In this document: in pieces, positions 17,548 to 26,581 of the stretch
How the letters are laid out: every line of letters starts with the position of its first letter
Numbering within the stretch: the first letter of the stretch is position 1
Assembly (NCBI GenBank): GCA_011620505.1
Contig: WOZA01000112.1
Coordinates: 1 to 50,240, forward strand
Direction of reading: 5' to 3'
DNA length: 50,240 bases
Origin: Anaerolineaceae bacterium
GTDB taxonomy: Bacteria > Chloroflexota > Anaerolineae > Anaerolineales > Anaerolineaceae
Translations under genes and position numbers: made by a program
Notes under the pieces: model-generated
Told to the model about the DNA's origin: nothing
The model's database searches: none
What the model saw: only the letters and a program-made list of their open reading frames with translations

Positions 17548-20436
17548 ATGCAAACATTGCATGTTATTTCCCATACCCATTGGGATCGCGAATGGTATAA
17601 GACCTTCCAACAGTTCCGCCTGCAGCTCGTCCACCTTGTGGATAATCTTTTAATCATCCTGGATAATGACCCGGATTACCTGCATTTCATGCTGGATGGG
17701 CAGACAATTGTGCTTGAGGACTACTTGCAGGTTCGCATGGCAAACTTGCCGCGGTTGCAGCAATATATCCGGGAAAATCGGATCCTGATCGGTCCCTGGT
17801 ACGTCCTGCCGGATGAATTCCTGGTTTCCCCGGAAGCGATCGTGCGCAATTTGTTGATCGGGAAAGATATCTGTCAGCTTTTTGGTCAGCGCATGATGGT
17901 TGGCTACATCCCCGACCCCTTCGGACATCTCTCCCAGTTACCGCAGATCCTCAACGGCTTTCACATGGATACCGCCTGTCTTTGGCGCGGCGTGCCAGAT
18001 GGCTCCCCCACGCTGCTCACCTGGCAATCCCCCGATGGCTCCAGCGTCCTGCTGGCTCACCTCTACGATGGTTATGGCAATCTTGCCGAATGGCCAGCCT
18101 CTGATCCCGACCAATCAACATACCTCCTCAATGCCGAAGCTGATAAGCTTCAACCCTATAACCCCAGTTCGCATTACCTGATGATGCGCGGTAGCGATCA
18201 CCTTGAACCCCGTCCGGAACTGCCTGAGCATCTACGCTACTTCAACCAGCACAATCAGTCAGACCGGCAGGCAATCCACTCCACTCTTCCAGGTTACCTG
18301 GCAGCCGTCACCAATGAAATTTCTGAACGAAACATCCCTCTCCAGACCCTGCAGGGTGAGCTGCGCGACCCCCACAAGGCTCACATTTTGCCAGCTGTCC
18401 TTTCAGCCAGGATGTGGATCAAGCAGCGCAATCACCACTCGCAGAACTTGCTCGAACGCTGGGTGGAGCCGTTTTCCACCTGGGCTGAACTACAAACCCG
18501 CGGTAAAGCGGCCTTCACTCCACCCACCATACATCAAAAAACCCGTCGCATTGCCGACCCCGGATCGGTCGTGCACCAGGCATGGAAACTGCTCATCACC
18601 AATCACCCGCACGATTCCATTTGCGGCTGCTCCATCGATGCCACCCATCATGACATGATCAGCCGATTCGACCAGGTCGATCAAATGGGCGAAGAACTCA
18701 CCAGCCAGTCACTGGACGCTCTCAGTTTCGAGATCAACACGTCACCAAACGGCAATCATGGTGAGTACGCGGCTCTGACAGTTTTCAACGCTTCCCCCTA
18801 CCGCCACAGCGCGATCGTTAGTCCCTCGATAGATATACCTCATAACCTCAAATCGCTGCGTGTCATCGATTCAGATGGCAAGCAGGTTGCGGTGGATTAC
18901 ATGTTGCGCGGACCTGTATTTAAAGAGTCCAATGTTTATCCTGTCCGGGAACTCATGGGGCTTCTCCAGGGAGCTTCCGAGTCGGGTCATGATGGCAAAG
19001 CCCTGGTTTACGCCAAGCTGACGAATGAAAATGGACTGCCTTGCATTGAAGCTGAGTTTTCATCTCTGCTCAAACCCGATCTCGAGAACCTTGCTGCTGC
19101 ATTCAACCAGGTAACCGCCCTGATCTCACATTCTGATCCGGAAGCCCTGGTTAGAGTGAAGGTCTTCAATGTGCCCACTGCCACCCTGGATATTCTCGCT
19201 GAAAATCTTCCTGCTATGGGCTACCGCACTTATTGGATCTGCAAATCTAACAAACCGGGCAATGCCTATGAAGAGCCGGAGGAGGATCTGGACGATTTCA
19301 TCTCCAACCAATTCCTGGAAATCCAAGTCGCCGGTGCTGATGGTAGCCTCCGCCTGGCGGACCTCCGAACAGGTCGTGTTTTTGAGGGGCTGTGCCGGAT
19401 CGTGGACGTGGGAGACCGCGGCGATGAGTACAACTTTACACCCCCTGAACATGACACTGAGATCCGACCCAGGTTGGTTTCTACAACCAAGTACAAAACC
19501 AGTCTGTATGAGGCTCTCATGCTGAGCCTGATAATCGACCTGCCTGTCTCTCTGACAGAATCGCGCGACAGTCGCGAGAAAACCACCATTACCCACAACC
19601 TCGATGTTCTGGTAAGACTGGTCAAAAATGTACCGCAGGCAGAAGTCCAGGTCCACTTCGAAAACGAAGCGCTCGATCATCGCCTTGGGGTACGCTTCAA
19701 AACCGGTCTGAAGGTAGATTCTGCCCGCTATGATGGGCATTACGATATCCTCACCCGCGCCATTGATCTCCCCAAGACCGACAGTTCCTGGCGTGAGTTG
19801 CCCCGCCCCGAAGTGCCCCAGCGCAGTTTCGTGGATGTGAGCAATGAGCAGGGCGGGTTGATGATTGCCAACAGTGGCTTGCCTGAAGTCGCAGTGGTAC
19901 GCGACAAAAATGGTGACGCCGAAATCAACCTCACCTTGCTGCGTTGCGTTGGCTGGCTCAGCCGGGATGACCTCTGGAACCGGGTCGGTCATGCCGGCCC
20001 ACCCCTGCAGACCCCCGACGCCCAGGAGTTGCGCCCCTATACCTTCGATTTCTGCATCATTCCGCACGGTCCCGACTTTTTTGAGGCTGTGAAGTTAGCG
20101 CAATCCTTCCAGACTGACCTGGAGGTCAGAACCTCCAGCCTGCATCCCGGCAGTCTGCCTGCCAAAAGCGCCATGGTGGAAGTATCTCATGCGGAATTCA
20201 TGATCACAGCCATCAAGGAAGCCGAAGATGAAAGCGGCTGGGTCGTGCGCGGCGTTAACCTGGGAGATGAAACCATCCACTTAAACTTGAAACCTAATAT
20301 GCTCAACAAAAGCGCTCATTTGGTGAACCTCGACGAAAGTCTCATTCACGACCTGGTGCAACAGCCTGACGGCAGCGTGGAGCTTGAGGTTCCTTCAAGG
20401 CGCGTTATCAGCATCTTGTTCAAAATCACAGACTGA
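17548..20436 (+). CDS. GH38 alpha-mannosidase
   Basis: A 962-residue cytoplasmic alpha-mannosidase (no signal peptide). The N-terminal catalytic domain has the zinc and substrate motif HTHWDREW (9-16), the DGQ motif near 50, and the nucleophile Asp in PDPFGH (about 127). NHPHDSICGCS (about 352) is the second zinc-ligand motif. Middle three-helix and C-terminal beta-sandwich domains follow, so it is full length. SD GAGGAGAGG precedes ATG. It would trim terminal alpha-linked mannose from imported or recycled glycans. The downstream dus gene starts almost at its stop codon. Confidence 0.93.
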   Translation: MQTLHVISHTHWDREWYKTFQQFRLQLVHLVDNLLIILDNDPDYLHFMLDGQTIVLEDYLQVRMANLPRLQQYIRENRILIGPWYVLPDEFLVSPEAIVRNLLIGKDICQLFGQRMMVGYIPDPFGHLSQLPQILNGFHMDTACLWRGVPDGSPTLLTWQSPDGSSVLLAHLYDGYGNLAEWPASDPDQSTYLLNAEADKLQPYNPSSHYLMMRGSDHLEPRPELPEHLRYFNQHNQSDRQAIHSTLPGYLAAVTNEISERNIPLQTLQGELRDPHKAHILPAVLSARMWIKQRNHHSQNLLERWVEPFSTWAELQTRGKAAFTPPTIHQKTRRIADPGSVVHQAWKLLITNHPHDSICGCSIDATHHDMISRFDQVDQMGEELTSQSLDALSFEINTSPNGNHGEYAALTVFNASPYRHSAIVSPSIDIPHNLKSLRVIDSDGKQVAVDYMLRGPVFKESNVYPVRELMGLLQGASESGHDGKALVYAKLTNENGLPCIEAEFSSLLKPDLENLAAAFNQVTALISHSDPEALVRVKVFNVPTATLDILAENLPAMGYRTYWICKSNKPGNAYEEPEEDLDDFISNQFLEIQVAGADGSLRLADLRTGRVFEGLCRIVDVGDRGDEYNFTPPEHDTEIRPRLVSTTKYKTSLYEALMLSLIIDLPVSLTESRDSREKTTITHNLDVLVRLVKNVPQAEVQVHFENEALDHRLGVRFKTGLKVDSARYDGHYDILTRAIDLPKTDSSWRELPRPEVPQRSFVDVSNEQGGLMIANSGLPEVAVVRDKNGDAEINLTLLRCVGWLSRDDLWNRVGHAGPPLQTPDAQELRPYTFDFCIIPHGPDFFEAVKLAQSFQTDLEVRTSSLHPGSLPAKSAMVEVSHAEFMITAIKEAEDESGWVVRGVNLGDETIHLNLKPNMLNKSAHLVNLDESLIHDLVQQPDGSVELEVPSRRVISILFKITD

Positions 20437-20446
20437 GGGCCCGGTT

Positions 20447-21418
20447 TTGACACAAGCTGACTTCTTCATCGCGGATATTCCCATCCATGGGCGGCTGATC
20501 CTGGCGCCGATGGATGGCATCTCGGATGCAGCGTTTCGCCTGCTTACCCGCAGGCTCGGTTCGGCTTATTCGGTCTCCGAATTTATCAACACGCTCGACT
20601 ACGCCCATCAAAAAAACTATCAAAAGAAGCGTCTCCTCGCGCGTGACGAAGAACGTCCCTTCGCGGCACAGCTGCTTGATAACGATGCTGTCCGCATGGC
20701 GGAGTGCGCCGCCCGCATCGAAGAAGAATTCCATCCCGACATGATCGACATCAACATGGGTTGCGCCGCCAAAAGCGTGGCCGGTCGGGGAGCTGGCGTT
20801 GGAATGATGCGCAATCCGCAGCTGGTTAAAGATGCTGTCTTGCTGGTATCGCGTGCTGTCAAGGTTCCAGTGACCGTCAAGATGCGATTGGGTTGGGACA
20901 GTAATTCACAAAACTATCTCGAAATAGCCGGCCTGGCAGCAGAAAATGGCGCCAAGGCCATCGCGCTGCACGGACGCACCGGCAAGATTTCTTATCAAAA
21001 ACCTGCGCAGTGGCAGCCTATCGCTGAACTAAAGCGTGCCTTTCCGCAGTTGCCTGTCATCGGCAACGGCGACGTCGTCACTCCCGCCGATGCGCGCCGC
21101 ATGCTGGAGCAAACCGGCTGCGACGCAGTTATGATCGGACGGGCAGCCAAGGCCAACCCCTGGATCTTTTCCTGGCGCGATCGGGATGAGGTCAGCATCC
21201 AGGAAGTGGCAGAAACCACTCTTTGGCAGTTGAAGGATATGCTTGCAACAGACCCTGAGAACGCCATCATGCCTTTTCGCAAATACCTGAAGGCTTATCT
21301 CGAACCCTATCAGCTTCCGCGCGAGACCATGCGAGCCTTGCTTACCTGCAGCGATGCCAGCGAACTTTTAACCTTGCTTAATGATACCTTTACCAAACTG
21401 GGAGCAAGCTTAAAGTAA
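20447..21418 (+). CDS. tRNA-dihydrouridine synthase (DusB-like)
   Basis: A flavin enzyme that reduces uridines in tRNA D-loops. The TIM barrel opens with LILAPMDGISD and carries INMGCAAKSV with the catalytic Cys (usual motif GCP; here the Pro is Ala), MRLGW, HGRTG and NGDV, then the helical C-terminal domain. The open frame reaches back to 20384 inside the mannosidase gene. I prefer TTG 20447, ten bases after that gene's stop, because GAGGG (20435-20439) stands seven bases before it. This gives 323 residues starting near TQADFFI. Coupled to the mannosidase gene. Confidence 0.9.
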   Translation: MTQADFFIADIPIHGRLILAPMDGISDAAFRLLTRRLGSAYSVSEFINTLDYAHQKNYQKKRLLARDEERPFAAQLLDNDAVRMAECAARIEEEFHPDMIDINMGCAAKSVAGRGAGVGMMRNPQLVKDAVLLVSRAVKVPVTVKMRLGWDSNSQNYLEIAGLAAENGAKAIALHGRTGKISYQKPAQWQPIAELKRAFPQLPVIGNGDVVTPADARRMLEQTGCDAVMIGRAAKANPWIFSWRDRDEVSIQEVAETTLWQLKDMLATDPENAIMPFRKYLKAYLEPYQLPRETMRALLTCSDASELLTLLNDTFTKLGASLK

Positions 21419-21422
21419 GTTC

Positions 21423-21446
21423 CTCCGGATGTACTTTCATCCGGAG
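21423..21446 (+). terminator. Hairpin after dus
   Basis: A nine-pair stem CTCCGGATG/CATCCGGAG with a six-base loop lies five bases after the dus stop. No T-run follows, so it may be a weak or factor-assisted terminator, or an mRNA 3'-end stabiliser. Confidence 0.45.
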
Positions 21447-21482
21447 TAAAATAAGAAAACTGAACAAAAGAGGAGACAATTA

Positions 21483-22811
21483 ATGAACTCAAGCCAATCT
21501 ATTGAAGATAAGAGTTACAAGCGCGTTATCCGCGCCTGGACCATGTACGATTGGGCGAACTCCGCTTTCGCCACCACGATTATGGGCGCGATTTTGCCCA
21601 CCTACTTCGGCGCCTATATCGCCAGCGGCAATTCCGTTCCGATTTGGGGTTATGCGGTCGCCATCGGCAGCCTCATCGCTGCTTTGCTCAGCCCGATCCT
21701 CGGCGGCATCGCAGATTTCAGAGCCTCCAAGAAACTCTTCCTTGGGATCTTCGCAGCCCTCGGCATCATTAGCACCGCTTTGTTATTCTTTGTTTCCGGT
21801 CCGGAACAACAAACCCTTTGCATCGTGCTCTATATCCTTGGAACGATTGGATTCGCTGGCTCGCTGGTTTTCTACGACTCCCTGCTGCCGCATGTGGCAA
21901 AACCGGAAGATATGGACAAAGTTTCTTCCCGCGGATATGCTGTCGGGTATATCGGCGGTGGAGTGCTGCTGCTCATCAATGTCCTCATGATTTTCGTAGG
22001 ACCAAACTTCTTGACAAATATGACCAACGAAGCAGCCACGCAATTAATGATGCGCCTCAGCCTGGCGAGTGTTGCGATCTGGTGGGCAGTGTTCTCCATT
22101 CCCCTTTTCCGAAGGGTTAAAGAGCCTGCCGCCATGGCAGAGAAACAAGAAATTGGGAAAAGTGGCATCACTGTCAGCCTCCAACGCCTTGGCAAAGCCT
22201 TACGCGAGATCCGTGATTACCAGGACCTTTTCTGGTTCCTGCTGACGTTCCTGGTTTACTCCAACGGCATCGGCACCATCATCACCATGGCTGCAGCCTT
22301 CGCCACAGATCTGGGGTTCAGCACTATGACTGTGTTGGGCACTTTCCTGATGGTTCAGTTCGTAGCTGCGCCATTTGCTTTGCTTTTCGGCAGGCTCGGC
22401 TCCAAGCTTGGTAACAAAAAGGCGATTTCCATCAGCCTGGTTATTTACACCCTGGTGGCAATTATAGGCTACTTCATGACCAAAGATTGGCATATGTTCG
22501 CACTGGGCTTTGGTGTGGCAACCGTGCAGGGCGGCAGCCAGGCTCTGAGCCGCTCTTTAATCGGTAAACTCATGCCTAAGAGTAAAACTGCGGAATTTTA
22601 CGGCCTTTTCAGCGTTTCAGAGAAATTCAATACCATCGTCGGTCCGGCAATCATGGCGCTGGTCACCCAACTCACCGGCAATGTCCGCCTGGGCATTATA
22701 TCGCTGGTTATCTTTTTCATAGTTGGCATACTGATGCTCCAGAAGGTCGACCTCGAACGTGGCGCACGTAAGGCAAAAGCGGAAGACGAACTCATGATTG
22801 TGATTGAATGA
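21483..22811 (+). CDS. MFS transporter, UMF1 (Atg22-like) family
   Basis: A 442-residue protein with about twelve membrane helices. The N-terminal motif RAWTMYDWANSAFATTI is the hallmark of the UMF1/Atg22 family, whose members are thought to export amino acids or other small solutes. SD AGGAG precedes ATG. It has its own terminator; the substrate cannot be read from context. Confidence 0.85.
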   Translation: MNSSQSIEDKSYKRVIRAWTMYDWANSAFATTIMGAILPTYFGAYIASGNSVPIWGYAVAIGSLIAALLSPILGGIADFRASKKLFLGIFAALGIISTALLFFVSGPEQQTLCIVLYILGTIGFAGSLVFYDSLLPHVAKPEDMDKVSSRGYAVGYIGGGVLLLINVLMIFVGPNFLTNMTNEAATQLMMRLSLASVAIWWAVFSIPLFRRVKEPAAMAEKQEIGKSGITVSLQRLGKALREIRDYQDLFWFLLTFLVYSNGIGTIITMAAAFATDLGFSTMTVLGTFLMVQFVAAPFALLFGRLGSKLGNKKAISISLVIYTLVAIIGYFMTKDWHMFALGFGVATVQGGSQALSRSLIGKLMPKSKTAEFYGLFSVSEKFNTIVGPAIMALVTQLTGNVRLGIISLVIFFIVGILMLQKVDLERGARKAKAEDELMIVIE

Positions 22812-22840
22812 CTTTGAATTCCAAGCTAACCGTTAGTTTT

Positions 22841-22869
22841 AACCTCCCAATTCCTCTGGGAGGTTTTTT
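22841..22869 (+). terminator. Intrinsic terminator after the UMF1-type gene
   Basis: Stem AACCTCCC/GGGAGGTT with a short loop is followed by a T-run (22864-22869), 29 bases after the stop codon. Confidence 0.85.
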
Positions 22870-22900
22870 GTTATCATTTTGTAACAATTTTCAGATTCTC

Positions 22901-22928
22901 TTTACATCCTGCTCAAAGTGACTATAAT
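22901..22928 (+). promoter_or_regulatory. Sigma-70-type promoter of the ATP-grasp gene
   Basis: TTTACA (22901-22906) and a perfect TATAAT (22923-22928) are spaced by 16 bases. They lie right after the preceding terminator and 38 bases before the next ATG. This is the clearest promoter in the window. Confidence 0.75.
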
Positions 22929-22966
22929 TCTGTTGCTTAACATCACAATTCCGGGAGAATTGACAA

Positions 22967-24028
22967 ATGAAGAAATTCCGCGTGGCGGTATTGGCAAACA
23001 TCAAGGCGAACGCGCCTGCCTTTGAAGGCATGAGTGAGGATCAGTGGGACGATCTCGACTCAGAATCTACTGTCCTCTCTCTGCGCGATGCCATCCGCGC
23101 TGGTGGGCACGAATGTGAATTCCTCGAAGCCGACGAATCTATCATTGATACCGTTCGCGCTTACAAACCTGACATCTGTTTCAATATTGCCGAGGGACAC
23201 TTCGGCGACTCGCGTGAAGCGCAAATCCCCGCCATCCTCGAGAAACTCCAGATCCCCTACACCGGTTCAAAGGTGCTCACGCTCGCCCTCGCTCTTGACA
23301 AACCCATGACCAAGCGTATTCTCGCCTGGCACAATCTGCCTACGCCTGAATTTCAATCCTTCGAACGCGAAGATGAACCCCTGGAGGAGGGTATGCACTA
23401 CCCCCTGTTCATCAAACCCAGCCGCGAAGGCACGGGAATGGGCATTTCTTACCAGTCCATCCTGCATAACGATAAGGAACTTCGAACGCAGCTGCGCTAC
23501 ATCCTTAAACGCTACAAACAGCCAGCCTTGGTGGAGCGCTTTATTGAAGGGCGTGAGGTCACAGTCGGCCTGGTTGGCAACCTGATTGGCCCTGTTGCCC
23601 GCCGTATTCCCCTGGATGAAGACGCGCATCGCATTCACGCCGGCTTGCACTTTCTGCCCCCCATGGAAGTAAATCTCGACCCCTACCTTGAGACCGATGG
23701 CGTCTACGGCAATTACCTGAAAACCGCCCTGGCTGCTGAACTTGAGTATCTCTGCCCTGCTCCATTGGACGAAGACATGGTGGATGAACTCAACTGGCTG
23801 GCAGCAGCTGTCTTCCGCGTTACAGGCGCTCTTGATTTCGCCCGAATTGACTTTCGGCTCGACCAGAACGACAACCTCAAACCATACATTCTCGAGATCA
23901 ATCCTCTGCCAGGATTGATGCCCAAGCTTTCTGACATTGTCATCGAAGCCAATGCTGACGGGATCAGTCATACCGAGTTGATCAACCTGATCCTGAACAC
24001 CGCGCTGGCGCGTTATGGCATGATTTAG
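22967..24028 (+). CDS. D-alanine--D-alanine ligase-like ATP-grasp enzyme
   Basis: A 353-residue ATP-grasp ligase. Ddl-type features include NIAEGHFGDSREAQIPAIL (substrate/nucleotide loop, about 75), IPYTGS, FIKPSREGTGMG (ATP-binding Lys and glycine loop, about 148), and the metal-binding EINPLPGL near the end. The family contains true D-Ala-D-Ala ligases and many relatives that join other amino acids; the EGHFGD loop differs from the usual HGxxGEDG of Ddl, so I do not call it ddl. SD GGGAG precedes ATG. It heads a unit with two acetyltransferase genes. Confidence 0.85.
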   Translation: MKKFRVAVLANIKANAPAFEGMSEDQWDDLDSESTVLSLRDAIRAGGHECEFLEADESIIDTVRAYKPDICFNIAEGHFGDSREAQIPAILEKLQIPYTGSKVLTLALALDKPMTKRILAWHNLPTPEFQSFEREDEPLEEGMHYPLFIKPSREGTGMGISYQSILHNDKELRTQLRYILKRYKQPALVERFIEGREVTVGLVGNLIGPVARRIPLDEDAHRIHAGLHFLPPMEVNLDPYLETDGVYGNYLKTALAAELEYLCPAPLDEDMVDELNWLAAAVFRVTGALDFARIDFRLDQNDNLKPYILEINPLPGLMPKLSDIVIEANADGISHTELINLILNTALARYGMI

Positions 24029-24037
24029 TGCTGGTTT

Positions 24038-24484
24038 ATGCCTGAAGCTGTTCTGCGGTTGATGACCCCCGAAGATTACCCTGCTCTGTTCGCCCTTTGG
24101 AACAGCGTGCCGGGTTTTAACCTTGGACTGCGCAGCCTGGACGACAGTGAAGCAGGCATCCTCAAGTTCCTGAAGCGAAATCCCAGCACGTGTTTTGTAG
24201 CAGAAATTGCCGGTGAGATTGTTGGCGGCATCCTGGCCGGGCATGACGGCAGGCGCGGCTATATTTACCACGCCATCGTTCTGCCCGAACACCAGAGCAA
24301 GGGAATCGGAAAGCAGCTGGCAGATGCTGCCTGTGAGGCTCTGAGAGCAGAAGGGATCAACAGGGCAGGCTTGCTGGTCTTTGCGACAAACCAGCAAGGC
24401 AATGCCTTCTGGGAAAGCCAGGGCTGGCAGACCCGCCCGGATCTCACCTACCGCAATAAATCCCTCAACGAGGAAAATCGCTGA
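24038..24484 (+). CDS. GNAT-family N-acetyltransferase
   Basis: 148 residues with the GNAT fold: N-terminal LRLMTPEDYPALFALW, the acetyl-CoA pyrophosphate loop in LPEHQSKGIGKQLADAA (motif Q/RxxGxG/A, about 87-103), and a C-terminal NAFWESQGWQTR strand-helix. Ten bases after the ATP-grasp gene, so cotranscribed. The substrate is unknown. Confidence 0.85.
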   Translation: MPEAVLRLMTPEDYPALFALWNSVPGFNLGLRSLDDSEAGILKFLKRNPSTCFVAEIAGEIVGGILAGHDGRRGYIYHAIVLPEHQSKGIGKQLADAACEALRAEGINRAGLLVFATNQQGNAFWESQGWQTRPDLTYRNKSLNEENR

Positions 24485-24485
24485 T

Positions 24486-24964
24486 ATGCCCACCATCTTA
24501 CGTCCAGCCCTACCAAAAGACATTCCCCTGCTGATCAAGACCCGGCTGGATTTTTTTATACTCTCGGTTACCCCATCCTCCCCGACGATTTGCCAAAGGT
24601 AAATCAGCAACTCGATACTTTTCTATCTGAACATCTTGAGCGTGACCTCTTCGCCTGGATAGCCATGGAAGGCGAAGCGATGGCCGCGGTTGGGTTTTTA
24701 CAGGTTGTTCGAGTGATGTGGCATCCAGGGGTACCTGATGGGCAATATGGACGGATCATCAACATCCTCACTTGGCCCGAGTATCGTCACCAGGGTTTGG
24801 CGCGAGCAATTATGCAGGCATTGATCCAAAAAGCCCGGGAGATCAACCTGCCTTATATCGATCTCGATGCCACTCCTGATGGGCAGCCGCTCTACGAGAG
24901 CCTGGGCTTCAGCTTGCTGCAAGCCAAACATCCACCGATGAGACTTTATCTCTCAGCTCATTAA
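24486..24964 (+). pseudogene. Second GNAT acetyltransferase, frameshifted at a T7 tract
   Basis: ATG 24486 comes two bases after the preceding stop and begins a normal GNAT N-terminus (MPTILRPALPKDIPLLIKTRLDFF). The frame then runs into a stop at about 24600. One extra T in the T7 run at 24551-24557 would join it smoothly to the second frame (reading YTLGYPILPDDLPKVNQQL), which continues to 24964 with the acetyl-CoA loop PEYRHQGLARAIMQ and the end PLYESLGFSLL. So this is one gene in two frames: a recent pseudogene, a sequencing error, or a slippage-dependent gene. The distal part alone has no SD and lacks the first strand and helix. Confidence 0.8.
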
Positions 24965-25058
24965 AGACCAGTAAGCAAATCCTACTTCCGCTCCTTTAAA
25001 CTGGCATGATTCATGCTGCGATCCAGGGTGAACCATTCGTTTAGTGAAAGGAGGCGCA

Positions 25059-25409
25059 ATGGCTCATTGGTCCTTTTGTGGCATGAATTGTGAGGAATGC
25101 CCCGTCTACCAGGCCACCCAAAAGCAAGATCAGGCGCACAAGGTCTGGCTGGCAGCAGAGTATTCGAGTGAGAGCAGTTGGTATTCTCCATCAGAAATGA
25201 CCTGCCAGGGCTGCCACAGCCAGCAGCGTCTGGAGAGCAAGATGTGCCAGGCTTGCTCCTTGCGAAAATGTGCTACCAGCCGCGTCCGCCAAACTTGTGC
25301 AGAATGCCCTGACTTTCCCTGTAGTCTGATTGAGCGCTACGTCTCCATCGAGACCGATGCCCGCTGCCAGCTCCAGCTCTGGCACGAACGCCTGACGGCT
25401 ACGGTCTAA
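25059..25409 (+). CDS. Cys-rich DUF3795-type small protein
   Basis: 116 residues with twelve cysteines, arranged as CGMNCEECP, CQGC, CQACSLRKC and CAECPDFPC. The spacing resembles the DUF3795 family, thought to bind a metal or an iron-sulfur cluster; its function is unknown. ATG 25059 has a very strong SD (AAAGGAGG, four bases upstream), better than the GTG at 25044. It stands alone between the GNAT genes and a terminator. Confidence 0.75.
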   Translation: MAHWSFCGMNCEECPVYQATQKQDQAHKVWLAAEYSSESSWYSPSEMTCQGCHSQQRLESKMCQACSLRKCATSRVRQTCAECPDFPCSLIERYVSIETDARCQLQLWHERLTATV

Positions 25410-25475
25410 AGCACTCCTTCTTTGGGGATGCTGCTTTTCAGGAAAAACCTGTATTTTCAACAGCGAATTGAAAGA

Positions 25476-25506
25476 TAAAAAAACCGGCGAAATATCGCCG
25501 GTTTTA
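25476..25506. terminator. Bidirectional terminator
   Basis: A-run, stem ACCGGCGA/TCGCCGGT with loop AATA, then GTTTTA. It ends the leftward peptide transporter operon (T-run on the minus strand) and probably also the rightward Cys-rich gene. Confidence 0.85.
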
Positions 25507-25525
25507 CCAATTTTTCACTAACTAA

Positions 25526-26572
25526 CTATATCTTGCCCCTCATACGTGGGTCCAACACGTCTCGCAACGCATCTCCCACCAGGTTCCAGCCCATGACAAA
25601 CAAGGTCAGCGTCACACCAGGGAAAACCACGATATACCAGTAGCGGTCCAGGTTGGTGATCCAGTTTCGTGCAAAACTGAGGATCTGCCCCCAGTCGGCA
25701 TAACCTACTTCGGTACCGATTCCAAGGAAGGAAAGCGAGGCGAAACCGAGCACGACCTCACCGATACCAAGGCTCGCCAGCACCAGCGTTGGGAAAATAG
25801 CATTCGGTAGAACGTGTTTGAACAAAATGCGGTTCTTCTTGACGCCCGAGACCTTGGCTGCCAAAACAAAATCGCGTTCCTTGATAGACAGAATATCGGA
25901 GCGGATAACACGTGCGTAACCCATCCAGCCGAAGGTAGTCATGGCAATCAATGGTGGCCACAAACTGCGTCCGAGAACAGGGGTCAGAACTGCCGAGAAA
26001 ATCAGCGCCATCATGATATATGGAAGTGTCATGAAAATATCTGTGATTCTCATAATGACGTTATCCACCCAACCGCCATAATAGCCTGCAATGGAGCCCA
26101 ATACTACGCCAATGATCACCGTCACAGCCACGACCAAGAGACCAGTATTAAAAGCGGTTCGGGTACCCCAGACAATACCATACAAAATGTCATATTGACC
26201 CTGCGTGGTCCCCAGCACATGCGTCATTTCGGTTTTACCAGTCAAAGGTTCATACCAAAATGGCATATCAGGTACTTTACGAGTCCACTCTGCTCCAGGA
26301 CCCCTTGGTTCACCGCTATAGCCATCGCGGGGCATTTTAAAGGGGTCGTTATCAACAGGAGGCATGATCGCAGGAGCAAAAACTGCGATCAGAACAAAAA
26401 TCAGGATCAAAATAAAACCAATAATGGATGCTGGCGTTTTGAATAAGCCTTTGACAATACGATAGTTATCAGTTCCCAGCGTTTTTTCCAGCCAGGTGAT
26501 CTTTCGGTCACTAAAGACCTCATCGAGCATACGGTTGTCACCAGTCGGGATCATTTCAGGTTGTTCAGTCAT
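25526..26572 (-). CDS. Peptide ABC transporter permease (OppC/DppC-like)
   Basis: A 348-residue inner permease. After a cytoplasmic N-terminus the first helix lies at about 48-70, then a periplasm-side loop of about 70 residues, then five helices. The ATPase-contact (EAA) loop reads RERD-type in IKERDFVLAAKVSGVKKNRILFKHVLPN. SD AAGGAG overlaps the stop of the upstream permease gene, so translation is coupled. Last gene of the operon. Confidence 0.92.
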   Translation of the reverse strand: MTEQPEMIPTGDNRMLDEVFSDRKITWLEKTLGTDNYRIVKGLFKTPASIIGFILILIFVLIAVFAPAIMPPVDNDPFKMPRDGYSGEPRGPGAEWTRKVPDMPFWYEPLTGKTEMTHVLGTTQGQYDILYGIVWGTRTAFNTGLLVVAVTVIIGVVLGSIAGYYGGWVDNVIMRITDIFMTLPYIMMALIFSAVLTPVLGRSLWPPLIAMTTFGWMGYARVIRSDILSIKERDFVLAAKVSGVKKNRILFKHVLPNAIFPTLVLASLGIGEVVLGFASLSFLGIGTEVGYADWGQILSFARNWITNLDRYWYIVVFPGVTLTLFVMGWNLVGDALRDVLDPRMRGKI

Positions 26573-26581
26573 CTGGGCTCC

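Noticed and set aside
19126..20067. 313-codon minus-strand frame opposite the mannosidase gene
   Set aside because: Same explanation: antisense shadow, low-complexity composition, no start signal.
23267..24610. Long (447-codon) minus-strand frame opposite the ATP-grasp and GNAT genes
   Set aside because: It is antisense to genes with clear family motifs; codon bias of the real genes keeps the reverse frame open.
24590..24964. Distal GNAT frame as an independent 124-residue gene
   Set aside because: No SD, lacks the first GNAT strand and helix, and joins perfectly to the upstream frame if one T is added.
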